DNA of 64,000 bases from Algoriphagus sp. Y33 (GCF_014838715.1 NZ_CP061947.1:2170001-2234000); one strand, 5' to 3'. Positions 17,281-26,607 are shown, counted from the first letter of the stretch. Notes: generated by a model from the letters alone, not told the origin. Program-made: numbers and translations.

Positions 17281-17676
17281 ATGGGACTTCAGGAAAAAAA
17301 AGCCGCTCAAAGCATCAAAGACGAATATCTTGGTGCGTATCAAAAAGAACTTAATGAGATTGTGGGTAAAGAATTACCTATTGAAATCAATTGGGATTCA
17401 TTTAATCTCAATGCAATCAAATTTATCCCAAGTGTTTGTTTACAGAGAACAGTAGATGCATTCAAAGGCCTTTGTGCTGACTCTTTTGGAAAAGAAGCTG
17501 CACAGGAAAGCATCAACTCTATCACTGTCGATAATATTCCGGAGGAAGGTGCTGACACTCAGAAAAGTTTGCTTCTGGAAGAGGGAGTTTTCAAGATCAA
17601 AGCTAGCTATGGTGGTCACTACAGTGGTTTCTTCACAGATGACACAATCAAAGAGTATTTAGAAAACGCCTTGTAG
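17281..17676 (+). CDS. Small conserved-looking hypothetical protein
   Basis: This is a 131-residue cytoplasmic protein without signal peptide or membrane segment. It has a charged amphipathic N-terminal helix (4-30), a central region around 'FIPSVCLQRTVDAFKGLCAD' with two cysteines, and a beta-rich end 'EGVFKIKASYGGHYSGFFTDD'. A perfect -7 promoter box (TAATTTTG, 17248-17255) precedes the ATG by 25 nt, which supports it being a real gene. I do not recognise the family. It is followed by the convergent TonB receptor gene. Confidence 0.65.
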   Translation: MGLQEKKAAQSIKDEYLGAYQKELNEIVGKELPIEINWDSFNLNAIKFIPSVCLQRTVDAFKGLCADSFGKEAAQESINSITVDNIPEEGADTQKSLLLEEGVFKIKASYGGHYSGFFTDDTIKEYLENAL

Positions 17677-17890
17677 ATAAAAACGCAACTATCCCCAGTG
17701 AAACCAGTCCTTTCCTTTTCTTAGTTTTAGGGGTAAGAAGACAAAAGACAGGAGTAAACTTGGTGATAGTTGCATTTTATACTTCGCCAATTAGTCGTGG
17801 TCTTTTGGATCTAATCTCCTGTAAAAAAAGGTTGCGCATACTAATCGAGGCATACTGAAAAACTGAAATTTACAAAAATCTAACTTTTTA

Positions 17891-20173
17891 TCATTCTGAA
17901 ATTCTAAATCTAACACCCAAGAAACCTCGAATGCCTTGGTTTGGAGCATACACATAAGTAGGATCAAAAGTAAGTGCATTGGGATTATCAGGGGTAGGAA
18001 CCACCGAGCCATCAGGGGCAACAATGACGTTTTTGTCAAAAGGATCAAAAGCTCTTGCGATACTGTTTGCAGGAGGAGTAAAGTCCAATAAGTTTTTGAC
18101 TCCTCCATAGATCTCCCATTTTTCCCCCAGAGACTTGGTCAGCTGTATATTTTGAATACTATACCAAGACGAATAACCAGGACGATCATCCAACGCTCCC
18201 AATAGTGGTAAACGCATCGGACTGTAGACATTCCCTGTGTAATCCACCGAAAGTCCGAGACGGAAAAACTCATAACCTACTGACCAAACACCGGAAAAAC
18301 GCTCAGTAAGCAATTGTCGTGTCTTAATCCCCTCCTCCTCTATATTTACATCCATCAGCGTAGCGCCCCCTGTTAGATTGAAGCCATTCGCCCATATCGC
18401 ATTGACATTCAATGAAATACCTTTAGAAACCGCCGAACCATCCAGATTGGCGTAAATTATCTGATTTGGGTTTGACTCGTAGTCAGGAATAATACGGTTT
18501 GTGAAATAAGTGTAGAATGCAGAGCCATCCAACCCAATAAAAGTCCCCTTATCAGTATAGATTTTCTTCACCAGATTGGCGTTTACATTCCAGCTTTGTT
18601 CAGGCTTCAACTCCTCCGTAAATATCACTTCCCTTGCACCGGTCAATGCTGCATGATCCTCGGTAAACACATTGGCTACCCGAAAACCATTTCCGGCAGA
18701 AAGCCTGAATACCATGCTTTTGTCAGAAGAGGAAAGTTTGTAATTCATGCGTGGGGAAAAAATCGATCCATGAATGGAATTGTAATCGTAACGGACTCCC
18801 AACAGTAAACTTTGATTGGCAGTCAGCTTAATTTCATCCTGCAGAAAAGCTCCCGGTAGATGAATGACAGAAGGCGCATTTTCGTCTGAACCTGACTTAG
18901 CAGTAGCGACCGTATTATCATCATAATAAGTATATCGATAAGCCATCCCAAGTAACAACCCATGCTTTTGAGCCGTTTTGGCCCAAGTCAATTGCCCGAA
19001 GCCTATGTATTGATCGGCGTTGTAGACTGTTGTTCCATACACTGAGTTTTGGCTATGTCCATTCGCGGAAAATTGGAAGTTTATAGCCTCGGCAGTTGGT
19101 AGCTCCCATGTTCCAAAAGCCTCCCATCTACTGGTATAAATACTCTCTCCATACACTTCATCTCCTCCCCGATCCGCACTGGTCCAGTTCATTTCCCCTC
19201 CCCAACGATCTTCATAGACATACCTTCCCGCAACAGTAAATAGTCTGTTTTCCGGTCTCATAACATTGATTTTCTGGAAAAACGAGATTCGCTTCGAAAG
19301 TGTCACATCTGTAAAGCCATCGCTATTATTGTCAATAGGATTGTCATAATAAAAAGCATTCACACCGGTAAGCGATTGAATAGTTGATCCCCAATTTGAA
19401 CGTAAGCCCAGATCCAGATTCATTTCTCCCCAACCTGTCGCCAAGATGTCCGTCGACACCAAGGGTGCAGATTCCGGCTTTTTTGTGATTACGTTGATCA
19501 ACCCTCCCACAGCCTCTGAACCATATAGTGTAGATGCAGGTCCTTTTACCACTTCCACTCTGTCGATTAATGATTGAGGAATCCCCGTCAAACCATAAAC
19601 CGTCGCCAATCCACTCACAATTGGCATTCCGTCTATCAAAACCATGGTGTATGGGCCTTCTAAGCCATTGATGTGAATATCACCCGTGTTGCATACATTG
19701 CAGTTGATCTGCGGACGAACACCGTTCACATTTTGGAGGGATTCAAAAATCGAAGGAGTGGGATTTGCCCTAAAGAAATTGGCACTATACACTTCTACGG
19801 GTACAGGACTATCCAGTTTTGAGACTTCCTGCATTGTTCCGCTGACTACGACCTCATCCAATCCTCCGTCCATCTCCTGAAGCTCAAAAACCAAAGTTGA
19901 CATGTTCTCACTTGGAATTTTCACCACTTTCTGTGCAGTTTGAAAGCCCACCATGGATGCCTGAACAGTGTAAGTACCAGTTTCGGAAATAGCTATTGAA
20001 AAGCCTCCATCCCTATCTGTGACAGCTCCTTTGGACAAGCCCTTGACATAGACATTGGCAAATTCAACAGGTTCTCCCTTCGAAATAACTTTCCCTTTCA
20101 GAAGCATATTCTGGCTGAAAAGACTGTTAGTAATTATGAAATAAAGGAGTAAAAAAGTAAAAATCTGTCTCAT
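17891..20173 (-). CDS. TonB-dependent outer-membrane receptor with N-terminal carboxypeptidase-regulatory domain
   Basis: The protein has 760 residues. A signal peptide (1-20) is followed by a CarboxypepD_reg-like beta-sandwich (about 24-105; 'GKVISKGEPVEFANVYVKGL'), the plug domain (about 115-230) and a 22-strand barrel. The plug includes 'CNVCNTGDIHINGLEG' and 'VLIDGMPIVSG', then 'GPASTLYGSEAVGGLINVIT'. It should import a large or scarce ligand using TonB energy. The gene is divergent from a DtxR-type metalloregulator, and its promoter contains a palindrome that would fit such a repressor. Metal or metallophore uptake is therefore the best inference. The ligand is not shown by sequence. Confidence 0.92.
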   Translation of the reverse strand: MRQIFTFLLLYFIITNSLFSQNMLLKGKVISKGEPVEFANVYVKGLSKGAVTDRDGGFSIAISETGTYTVQASMVGFQTAQKVVKIPSENMSTLVFELQEMDGGLDEVVVSGTMQEVSKLDSPVPVEVYSANFFRANPTPSIFESLQNVNGVRPQINCNVCNTGDIHINGLEGPYTMVLIDGMPIVSGLATVYGLTGIPQSLIDRVEVVKGPASTLYGSEAVGGLINVITKKPESAPLVSTDILATGWGEMNLDLGLRSNWGSTIQSLTGVNAFYYDNPIDNNSDGFTDVTLSKRISFFQKINVMRPENRLFTVAGRYVYEDRWGGEMNWTSADRGGDEVYGESIYTSRWEAFGTWELPTAEAINFQFSANGHSQNSVYGTTVYNADQYIGFGQLTWAKTAQKHGLLLGMAYRYTYYDDNTVATAKSGSDENAPSVIHLPGAFLQDEIKLTANQSLLLGVRYDYNSIHGSIFSPRMNYKLSSSDKSMVFRLSAGNGFRVANVFTEDHAALTGAREVIFTEELKPEQSWNVNANLVKKIYTDKGTFIGLDGSAFYTYFTNRIIPDYESNPNQIIYANLDGSAVSKGISLNVNAIWANGFNLTGGATLMDVNIEEEGIKTRQLLTERFSGVWSVGYEFFRLGLSVDYTGNVYSPMRLPLLGALDDRPGYSSWYSIQNIQLTKSLGEKWEIYGGVKNLLDFTPPANSIARAFDPFDKNVIVAPDGSVVPTPDNPNALTFDPTYVYAPNQGIRGFLGVRFRISE

Positions 20174-20204
20174 GCTTTCCGGGCTGTTTTTAAATTAGAT
20201 AGCA

Positions 20205-20236
20205 CAAATCTACATTGTTAGATCATTCTAACAAAA
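20205..20236 (-). promoter_or_regulatory. Promoter of the TonB receptor gene (TTTG-N19-TAGATTTG)
   Basis: On the minus strand TTTTG (20232-20236) is followed by exactly 19 nt and then TAGATTTG (20205-20212). This is a full match to the Bacteroidota -33/-7 consensus. The predicted leader to the start at 20173 is about 25 nt. The spacer is almost entirely occupied by a palindrome. Confidence 0.65.
20215..20234. promoter_or_regulatory. 20-bp palindrome, candidate DtxR-family operator
   Basis: Arms TTGTTAGA and TCTAACAA (8 bp, perfect) flank TCAT. The TTAGA-N4-TCTAA core resembles the TTAGG/CCTAA half-sites of DtxR/IdeR operators. It lies between the -33 and -7 boxes of the TonB receptor promoter and just upstream of the -33 box of the regulator's own promoter, so one bound repressor could control both genes. 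Binding is inference. Confidence 0.6.
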
Positions 20237-20265
20237 TTGTTTTCAATAATATTTTACCATATTTG
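20237..20265 (+). promoter_or_regulatory. Probable promoter of the DtxR-type regulator gene
   Basis: TTG (20237-20239), an 18-nt spacer, then CATATTTG (20258-20265), one mismatch from TAnnTTTG. The start codon at 20285 is 19 nt downstream. The box begins only 2 bp after the palindrome. Confidence 0.4.
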
Positions 20266-20284
20266 AATACTAAAGCAATAGGAT

Positions 20285-20944
20285 ATGGCATCTCAGACTG
20301 AAGAAAATTACCTCAAATCACTTTTCAACCTGGCAAATGACAAGAATGAGATCAACATCTCGGAGCTTGCAAACCAGATGCAAGTCAGTATGCCCACTGT
20401 AAATAGCATGGTAAAAACACTTCAGAAAAATGAATGGGTGGTCTATGAAAAGTATAAACCTGTGGCACTTACCCCCAAAGGCAAAAAAGAAGCTGCGCTG
20501 ATCATCCGAAAGCATAGACTAACGGAGATGTTTTTGGTCAATAAAATGGGGTTTGGATGGGAAGAGGTACATGAAATAGCAGAACAGGTGGAACATATCC
20601 ACGCTCCAAAATTCTTTGAGCGAATGGATGAAATGATGGGTTTTCCGACCATTGACCCCCATGGTTCCCCTATTCCAGACAAGCTAGGAAGAATACAAGA
20701 AATTAATTACCTCAGTTTATCTGATTGTAAGGCTGGTCAAACTGTTATACTCGCTGCGCTTACGAATTCATCTACTGAATTTTTGGAATTTCTCAATGGA
20801 CGAAACCTCAGTTTAGGCACTGAGCTTAAAATTCTATCCAAAGAAGTATATGACCAAAGTATTGTTGTGTGCTATTTAGACCACAACAGTGAAACTTTGT
20901 CAGAAAAGGTCTGTGAGAAGTTGTTGGTGAAGGTGGTGGAGTAA
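20285..20944 (+). CDS. DtxR/MntR-family metal-dependent transcriptional regulator
   Basis: The protein has 219 residues. The N-terminal winged helix ('ISELANQMQVSMPTVNSMVK') is followed by the DtxR dimerisation and metal-binding helices: 'HRLTEMFLVNKMGFGWEEVH', 'EQVEHIHAPKFFERMDEMMG' and 'HGSPIP'. A FeoA/SH3-like C-terminal domain (about 150-219) is present. With Fe(II) or Mn(II) bound, such proteins repress uptake genes. The divergent TonB receptor with a palindrome in its promoter is the obvious target. The gene is followed after 33 bp by an amidohydrolase, possibly co-transcribed. Confidence 0.92.
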   Translation: MASQTEENYLKSLFNLANDKNEINISELANQMQVSMPTVNSMVKTLQKNEWVVYEKYKPVALTPKGKKEAALIIRKHRLTEMFLVNKMGFGWEEVHEIAEQVEHIHAPKFFERMDEMMGFPTIDPHGSPIPDKLGRIQEINYLSLSDCKAGQTVILAALTNSSTEFLEFLNGRNLSLGTELKILSKEVYDQSIVVCYLDHNSETLSEKVCEKLLVKVVE

Positions 20945-20977
20945 TTGCTATATTAACCAAGAACCAATTTTTGAAAC

Positions 20978-21790
20978 ATGATCATAGACGTACATACCCA
21001 CATCAATAATTACCATGAAGAGCGGGTGGTTTCACTGGAAGATTGTCTGAATAAGCTGACCGAAACCATGGAGGAAAATCAGGTAGACTACTCTTTGGTC
21101 CTCACATCGTACAAAGTCAACGAACACAGACCAAGCACCCAAAAGGTGGTTGAGGCTATTGCAAATAGGAATAATCTGGGTGTGGTCGCTGGTATAAGTT
21201 ACCTAAATTACAACCACCATGACTTACAGGAAATTGCTGAATACCTAGAATCAGGTCTTATCAAAGGCTTGAAACTCTACCCTGGCTATGAGCCGTTTTA
21301 CCCAAATGATATGCGTATGAAGGTAGTCTATGACATGGCAATAGAATATGATGTACCGGTGATGTTTCATTCCGGAGATACCTATTCACCCACAGGACGG
21401 GTAAAATATTCCCACCCTCTTCATCACGATGATCTTGCGGTAGATTATCCTGAGTTGAAAATCGTGATTTGTCATGTAGGCAATCCATGGATCAAAGACT
21501 GCATGGAAGTCACTTATAAAAACCAGAATGTACACGCCGATTTTTCCGGATTAGTGCTTGGTGATTTTTCAGAGAAATTTGAGAAGTGGATGAAACATGA
21601 GCTGGAGCAAATGATCACCTATGCAGGAAATCCAAAATATTTGCTTTATGGAACTGATTGGCCCATTTCTTCGATGAAATCCTATTTGAATTTTATGAAA
21701 AACCTGGATTTGCCTGATGATAAAAAAGAAATGATCCTTTGGAAAAACGCCGCCGAATTGTTCAAAATAGACGTGGATAATCTCAAATAG
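20978..21790 (+). CDS. Amidohydrolase family protein (metal-dependent, TIM barrel)
   Basis: The protein has 270 residues and no signal peptide. The metal-binding start is 'IIDVHTHINNYHEE' (His7, His9). A later ligand histidine is in 'PVMFHSGDTYS', another in 'IVICHVGNPWI', and the conserved Asp is in 'LLYGTDWPISS'. This matches the amidohydrolase-2 (ACMSD/lactonase-like) group. Members hydrolyse lactones or amides or decarboxylate small acids; the exact reaction is not visible. It sits 33 bp behind the DtxR-type regulator. Confidence 0.85.
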   Translation: MIIDVHTHINNYHEERVVSLEDCLNKLTETMEENQVDYSLVLTSYKVNEHRPSTQKVVEAIANRNNLGVVAGISYLNYNHHDLQEIAEYLESGLIKGLKLYPGYEPFYPNDMRMKVVYDMAIEYDVPVMFHSGDTYSPTGRVKYSHPLHHDDLAVDYPELKIVICHVGNPWIKDCMEVTYKNQNVHADFSGLVLGDFSEKFEKWMKHELEQMITYAGNPKYLLYGTDWPISSMKSYLNFMKNLDLPDDKKEMILWKNAAELFKIDVDNLK

Positions 21791-21799
21791 CAGGACTGA

Positions 21800-22207
21800 C
21801 TATCGATTATAGGGATACTCATTGATCCAATGAAAACCTCTTTGCACTAGCGGATATTCTGATGTCAGCTTTCTAGCGCCATTTACCTTGGTGATTTTAT
21901 TCCCTATCCTCAATTCAAGTTCATACTCTTTTTCAGAAAGTTCTTTGATGGATAGTTCATTGGGTTCCTCTTGGTTTCCGGAATTTTTTAGGCTGATTTT
22001 TCCTTCCGGATTGATTTCCTGAATAGATAGAAACTCCCTTTCCCCATCTTTTCTCAGAAGTACTAAGTAGTTGTCTTCCACCATAACCCGATCCCAAGTT
22101 CTGGATTCATCCGCTTCGAATCCGCTGTAAATCCCCTCCCACTCATTATCAAAGGTGCGAAACTTTTGACCTTGATAATGACCAAACATCCTACTAACCG
22201 GGATCAC
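21800..22207 (-). CDS. C-terminal part of a DoxX-like membrane protein, separated by an in-frame TAG
   Basis: These 135 codons start at GTG 22207. They are in the same frame as the upstream DoxX-like ORF, and the only interruption is one TAG at 22235-22237. The nine codons between the TAG and the GTG encode 'LLINIYFVG', which with the following 'VIPVSRMF' forms a membrane helix. The rest is a soluble beta-rich domain ending 'RGFHWINEYPYNR', an ending I associate with longer DoxX-type proteins of Bacteroidota (recollection, unchecked). The fragment is most likely not an independent gene. It could still be expressed by reinitiation or read-through. Confidence 0.6.
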   Translation of the reverse strand: MIPVSRMFGHYQGQKFRTFDNEWEGIYSGFEADESRTWDRVMVEDNYLVLLRKDGEREFLSIQEINPEGKISLKNSGNQEEPNELSIKELSEKEYELELRIGNKITKVNGARKLTSEYPLVQRGFHWINEYPYNR

Positions 22208-22234
22208 TCCTACAAAATAAATATTGATCAGTAA

Positions 22235-23026
22235 CTAAAGTATTTTGAATTTCCGTTGAGTAAATAACGGTTTGAATTCTCCAAGCGCGGCAGTTTTATG
22301 AAGAATTAGGAAGTCGAAAAGTGACCTCAAACTTGGCAATAAAACCAAAATTGACAGGACAAGGAGATGGGATGAAAAAAGCTTAACGGGTACATCAAAT
22401 GAGAAATTGACCAGAACTATATTAGTACAGACAGCAATAGAAACCAGTGCTCCTAAGATGGCTGTGCGGCGAAAAAGCAATAAGAACCCTGCTATGATTT
22501 CGGATAAGCCCATGAAAATTTTGTAGGAATCAGAATAACCTAAAAACCTCCAAGCCAGCCCCATTGGCGACATTTCTCCATACATCACTTCCATAGAGTA
22601 AAGGCTAGGGCCTGGAAATTGCCCTACTAAAAACTTGGCCACTCCATAAGAAATAAGTGTCAGTCCTACAAAATATCGCGCATATACCAAAGACCAATTA
22701 TAGAACCCACCAGCATTGCGGTTTATCTTCTTTATGAAAATCACAAGCAAGCCAATGAAAAATGAAATGCTCAACATAGCTGGAATCATGACGTAGTCGA
22801 AGGTCGTATCCCCACTTCCAGTCAATTCTATTTTCTCCAAATTCTCAATACCCAGAATAGATTTTCCAAAAAACAGAATGAAGCCGGTTTTTAGCTGAAG
22901 AATATATTTACTGAACAATTCATGGGTAAAAGGTATATGACTCAATGGAAACGGAAATCCATAGATAAAAATGTAGATACCCACCCAGATCATTAAAAAG
23001 CTCTTTATAATCGTGTTTTCCTTCAT
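22235..23026 (-). CDS. DoxX-like integral membrane protein, prematurely stopped by TAG
   Basis: These 263 residues contain about seven membrane helices ('FLMIWVGIYIFIYGFPFPL', 'MLSISFFIGLLVIFI', 'FVGLTLISYGVAKFLVGQF', 'MGLSEIIAGFLLLF', 'AVCTNIVLVNFSF', 'LLVLSILVLLPSL'). The 'YGVAKFL...LSEIIAGFLLLFRR' pattern is DoxX-like. The ORF ends at TAG (22235-22237) in 'RKFKIL*', but coding continues in the same frame for another 145 codons. The full product would be about 408 residues. Possible explanations are a real nonsense mutation, a sequencing error or read-through. Function of the intact family is unclear (membrane redox or quinone-related roles are proposed for DoxX). Confidence 0.75.
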   Translation of the reverse strand: MKENTIIKSFLMIWVGIYIFIYGFPFPLSHIPFTHELFSKYILQLKTGFILFFGKSILGIENLEKIELTGSGDTTFDYVMIPAMLSISFFIGLLVIFIKKINRNAGGFYNWSLVYARYFVGLTLISYGVAKFLVGQFPGPSLYSMEVMYGEMSPMGLAWRFLGYSDSYKIFMGLSEIIAGFLLLFRRTAILGALVSIAVCTNIVLVNFSFDVPVKLFSSHLLVLSILVLLPSLRSLFDFLILHKTAALGEFKPLFTQRKFKIL

Positions 23027-23188
23027 AGTTAGCCAGATTAGCTTGTTAAACTAAGAGAAATTAAAAAAATAAGAAAAAAGAATTTTTGACCTTAACCAAA
23101 ATTAAGAGTCCTATTTCCAGCAGTTGTCAAAGGAAAGGTTAAATCCAGATCATCACAATCAAAAAGGAACATCAGGGTATATAATCAG

Positions 23189-23224
23189 AAAAACCACCTG
23201 CCAATAAATTCAGCAGGTGGTTTT
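23189..23224 (-). terminator. Rho-independent terminator of the DPP-like peptidase gene
   Basis: A 12-bp perfect stem (AAAACCACCTGC / GCAGGTGGTTTT) with an 11-nt loop starts 20 bp after the stop at 23245. On the minus strand the stem is followed by a run of five T, as expected for intrinsic termination. Confidence 0.75.
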
Positions 23225-23244
23225 AAATTAGAATGAAATCTTGA

Positions 23245-25320
23245 TTAACGAACTTCTTTCTTATAATCCGTCACCAAATGTTCGATGAAAAACTCCATCA
23301 TTCTATCTCGATTTAAAGCTGTGTGGCCTCCATCCGGGGCAATCTGCACTTCTATGCTTTTGCCGGCGTCCTGAAATGCTTTGATTAGCATTAGCGAGTT
23401 GGATGGATGTACGTTATTATCCGCAGTACCGAAGAAAATCAATAATTCTCCCTCAAGCTGATCAGCCTTATTCATTAAGCTGAATCTATTATAACCTTCC
23501 TCGTTAGTATCCAGCGTACTCATAAAGCGCTCGGTGTAGATATTGTCATACAATCTCCAGTCTGTCACCGATGAGTTGGCAACCGCTGCATGAACCAACT
23601 CCGGGAATCTAAGCAGCATGGAAGCCGCGGTAGTTCCACCGTAAGAAGTCCCGTAAACACCCACTCTATCCTTGTCGAAATATGGACGGTCATGAAGTGA
23701 TTTAATGCCTTCGGCAAAATCATCCATTTCTACCAAGCCCAAATTCCCATATAACTGATCAAGCAATTTCTTGCCACGTCCTCTAACATTTCTACCGTCA
23801 ATATTCAACACCAAGAAGCCATATTCTGTCAATGGATCAGGCAATGTAAATGACTCTCTGAAAGCGTTAGTCGCCGGTCCGCCGTAGTTACTTAGAATTA
23901 CAGGATATTTCTTAGCTGGATCAAAATCAGAAGGGAAATGAATCATTCCGTGCAATTCAGTCACTCCATCTCTTGATGTGAAAGTAAATACTTCCACTTT
24001 TTTCAATCCCAGTTCTTTAAACTTACTCATGTCACTTTTTGCCAACTCGGAAACTACCTTGCCTTTGGCGTCCACCAAATTGGTGAACGGAGCTATATCA
24101 TGAGTCTGTGCAATATCCACAAAGTATTTCCCGTCAGGAGAGATTGTCACTGTGTGATTGTAAGTCGGATCTGTCAACCTGGTATCTTTTGATCCATCAA
24201 GCTGTACTCGATGAAGCTGCATAAGCATATGGTTATCGCCGCTGCGAGCCATATAATATAGCATTTTAGCATCCTCATCTACCTTGACGATATTGGATAC
24301 TTCGAAAGGATGAGTGGTAATTGGATTCACCAATGTTCCATCAAAATTATACAGGTAATAATTATTGAAACCAGATCTTTCCGAGGCCCAGATAAAGTGT
24401 TTGCCGTCAGCTAAAACTTCAATCTCCGGAGAGTTCTCCACAAAACTTGGAAGCCACTCTTCTCTGATTACAGTTCTGCTTTTTCCTGTCTCAGGATTAG
24501 CAGCGCGTAATTCCAGTATATTCTGCCGTCTATTGGTACTGTGGTAAAGCAATTCCTTGCCATCGGGAGTCCAGGAAATGTCATAAATATAAGTTCCCAA
24601 ATCTCCATCACTGTAAGGCTTGCCATCCCTGATATCCAGCTCAGTCACCTTTTTAGTAGCTAGATCATAGACCATCAGATCCACAGGAAGATTAGGCTCA
24701 CCTACTTTGGGATAGGCTTCGATCTCAAGAGAATCATACAAACTCAGTTGATTCAAAAGCACATAGTATTTTTTTACATCCTTTTCCACAAATCTGTAAA
24801 AAGCGATCTTACTTCCATCAGGAGACCACCACATTGCGGTATTTTGTCCCAATTCCTCACCATAAACCCAAGTCGCAATACCGTATTTTATCTGATTTTC
24901 TTCGTTGCCATCTGAAGTGATGGCGATTACATTGCTGCCATCAGCATCACTGAGGTACATGTTTCTATCTTTGGTGAATGCTTTGAATTTCCCATCCGGA
25001 GACTCAGCGGAATCAAATTGACGGCCACGGGCAGGGCGGTTCCAGATTCTCCTTTCTGGCTTAGGCGCATCTCCAACTTCAGTTACCTTTTTGGTCTTTA
25101 CTGAGAAAGACAGAAGTTTACCATCTTCTACATATTCGAAGGATTTGCCATCTTCTGTCCAGGTTACATTTAGGCTGCCTGGTTTTACTGAAAATCTAAT
25201 TTGAGGGGTTATTTTTTGGTATTGCTCATAACCGGGCATGCTTTTCAGCTTATCCTGAGCTTGAGAAACAGAAATGGCGGCTAGTGCTACCGCCATAGTA
25301 AGGAAGAACTTATTCTTCAT
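23245..25320 (-). CDS. S9 family peptidase, dipeptidyl-peptidase IV type, exported
   Basis: The protein has 691 residues. A signal peptide (1-21, 'AVALAAISVSQAQ') precedes an N-terminal beta-propeller of DPP IV type (about 40-440, with the paired Glu region 'IATWVYGEELGQNTAMWWSP'). An alpha/beta hydrolase domain follows. The triad is Ser559 in GTSYGG, Asp634 in 'GTADNNVH' and His666 in 'DGGHTA'. Family members remove X-Pro or similar dipeptides from peptides in the periplasm. It has its own terminator and appears to be a single-gene unit. Confidence 0.92.
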   Translation of the reverse strand: MKNKFFLTMAVALAAISVSQAQDKLKSMPGYEQYQKITPQIRFSVKPGSLNVTWTEDGKSFEYVEDGKLLSFSVKTKKVTEVGDAPKPERRIWNRPARGRQFDSAESPDGKFKAFTKDRNMYLSDADGSNVIAITSDGNEENQIKYGIATWVYGEELGQNTAMWWSPDGSKIAFYRFVEKDVKKYYVLLNQLSLYDSLEIEAYPKVGEPNLPVDLMVYDLATKKVTELDIRDGKPYSDGDLGTYIYDISWTPDGKELLYHSTNRRQNILELRAANPETGKSRTVIREEWLPSFVENSPEIEVLADGKHFIWASERSGFNNYYLYNFDGTLVNPITTHPFEVSNIVKVDEDAKMLYYMARSGDNHMLMQLHRVQLDGSKDTRLTDPTYNHTVTISPDGKYFVDIAQTHDIAPFTNLVDAKGKVVSELAKSDMSKFKELGLKKVEVFTFTSRDGVTELHGMIHFPSDFDPAKKYPVILSNYGGPATNAFRESFTLPDPLTEYGFLVLNIDGRNVRGRGKKLLDQLYGNLGLVEMDDFAEGIKSLHDRPYFDKDRVGVYGTSYGGTTAASMLLRFPELVHAAVANSSVTDWRLYDNIYTERFMSTLDTNEEGYNRFSLMNKADQLEGELLIFFGTADNNVHPSNSLMLIKAFQDAGKSIEVQIAPDGGHTALNRDRMMEFFIEHLVTDYKKEVR

Positions 25321-25527
25321 ATCATATTCGGGTTAAGTTTATTCGTGTTGCGATGATACTATTTTTAGCTGTAAAAAACAGGCATAAATACACGATAGGC
25401 TGCTCACACTCAATATTATTTACTTTTTATTGAAGTAATAATCATATAAAATCCAGTTCGAACAAAGCTAATTTTGTAACCATATCACAGTTTCCAGTAT
25501 CCAAGAGACAATCAACAAACTCCCCAC

Positions 25528-26607
25528 ATGAAGTCCTTTAACCCACTAAGCAAACTGCTGATTGTTACCTTTTGCCTCTTTTCACAAATCCCTCAACTCG
25601 TCTATTCCCAAGCATTGGATGCTAAGATAGATTCTTTGCTCGAAACTGCTTTTTCTCCTGAAGGTCCAGGAGCTGTTTTCTTGGTGGCCAAAGCCGGAAA
25701 ACCTATTTATAGAAAAGCGTTTGGAAAGGCTAACTTGGAGCTAAATGTTCCAATGGCTCCCGGTAACGTCTTCGAAATTGGCTCCATGACCAAGCAATTT
25801 ACAGCTGTATCTATCTTGATGCTGGTAGACCAAGGAAAACTCCGACTTAACGATGAAATCACGAATTTTATTCCCGACTACCCTACCCGTGGCAAAAGCA
25901 TTACAGTTCATCACCTGCTGACACATACCTCAGGCATCAAAAGCTTCACAAGTATGAAGGCTCTGCGTACTATTGAAAGGGGAGATTTGACCCCACCAGA
26001 ATTGATTGATTTCTTCAATAATGAACCTATGGACTTTGATCCCGGAGAAGAGTTCAAATACAACAACTCAGGCTATGTCATTTTAGGGCATATCATAGAA
26101 ATACTGTCAGGGCAGTCTTATGCTGAATTTGTAAAAGAACACATTTTCACCAAGCTCGAAATGAACTCTTCCCAATATGCCAGCCATTCCCAAGTTATTG
26201 AAAACCGCGCATATGGCTACCACCGCAAGGATAAATATGTAAACAAGAACTACGTCAGTTTGAGTTTGCCGTATGCATCAGGATCGCTGATGTCCACTGT
26301 AGATGATATGCTCAAATGGAATGAAGCAATCAAAAACAACACATTGGTCAAAGAAGCAACCAAGAACAAAGCATTTGAAAATTATACCTTAAAAAATGGC
26401 GAAAAGATCAACTACGGTTATGGCTGGCATATTACCACTTTGAATGATGCTGTAAGTTTTGAGCATGGGGGCAGCATTTTTGGGTTTAAATCCATGGGGG
26501 TGTACTTGCCTGAAGAAGATATTTATGTAGTCGGATTAAGTAATTGTGATTGTAACTCGCCCACTGAATTGGCAAGAGATATTGCGGAGTTAGCTATGGG
26601 AAATTGA
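25528..26607 (+). CDS. Serine hydrolase (beta-lactamase class C / esterase-like), exported
   Basis: The protein has 359 residues with a signal peptide ('LLIVTFCLFSQIPQLVYSQA'). The SxxK motif is Ser86-Met-Thr-Lys89 in 'EIGSMTKQFTA', the YxN motif is 'KYNNSGYVILG', and the third motif is 'FEHGGSIFGF'. This is the penicillin-binding-protein-like serine hydrolase family, which includes esterases and D-aminopeptidases; true lactamase activity cannot be inferred. A -7 box TAATTTTG at 25469-25476 precedes it. It is transcribed divergently from the DPP-like peptidase. Confidence 0.9.
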   Translation: MKSFNPLSKLLIVTFCLFSQIPQLVYSQALDAKIDSLLETAFSPEGPGAVFLVAKAGKPIYRKAFGKANLELNVPMAPGNVFEIGSMTKQFTAVSILMLVDQGKLRLNDEITNFIPDYPTRGKSITVHHLLTHTSGIKSFTSMKALRTIERGDLTPPELIDFFNNEPMDFDPGEEFKYNNSGYVILGHIIEILSGQSYAEFVKEHIFTKLEMNSSQYASHSQVIENRAYGYHRKDKYVNKNYVSLSLPYASGSLMSTVDDMLKWNEAIKNNTLVKEATKNKAFENYTLKNGEKINYGYGWHITTLNDAVSFEHGGSIFGFKSMGVYLPEEDIYVVGLSNCDCNSPTELARDIAELAMGN

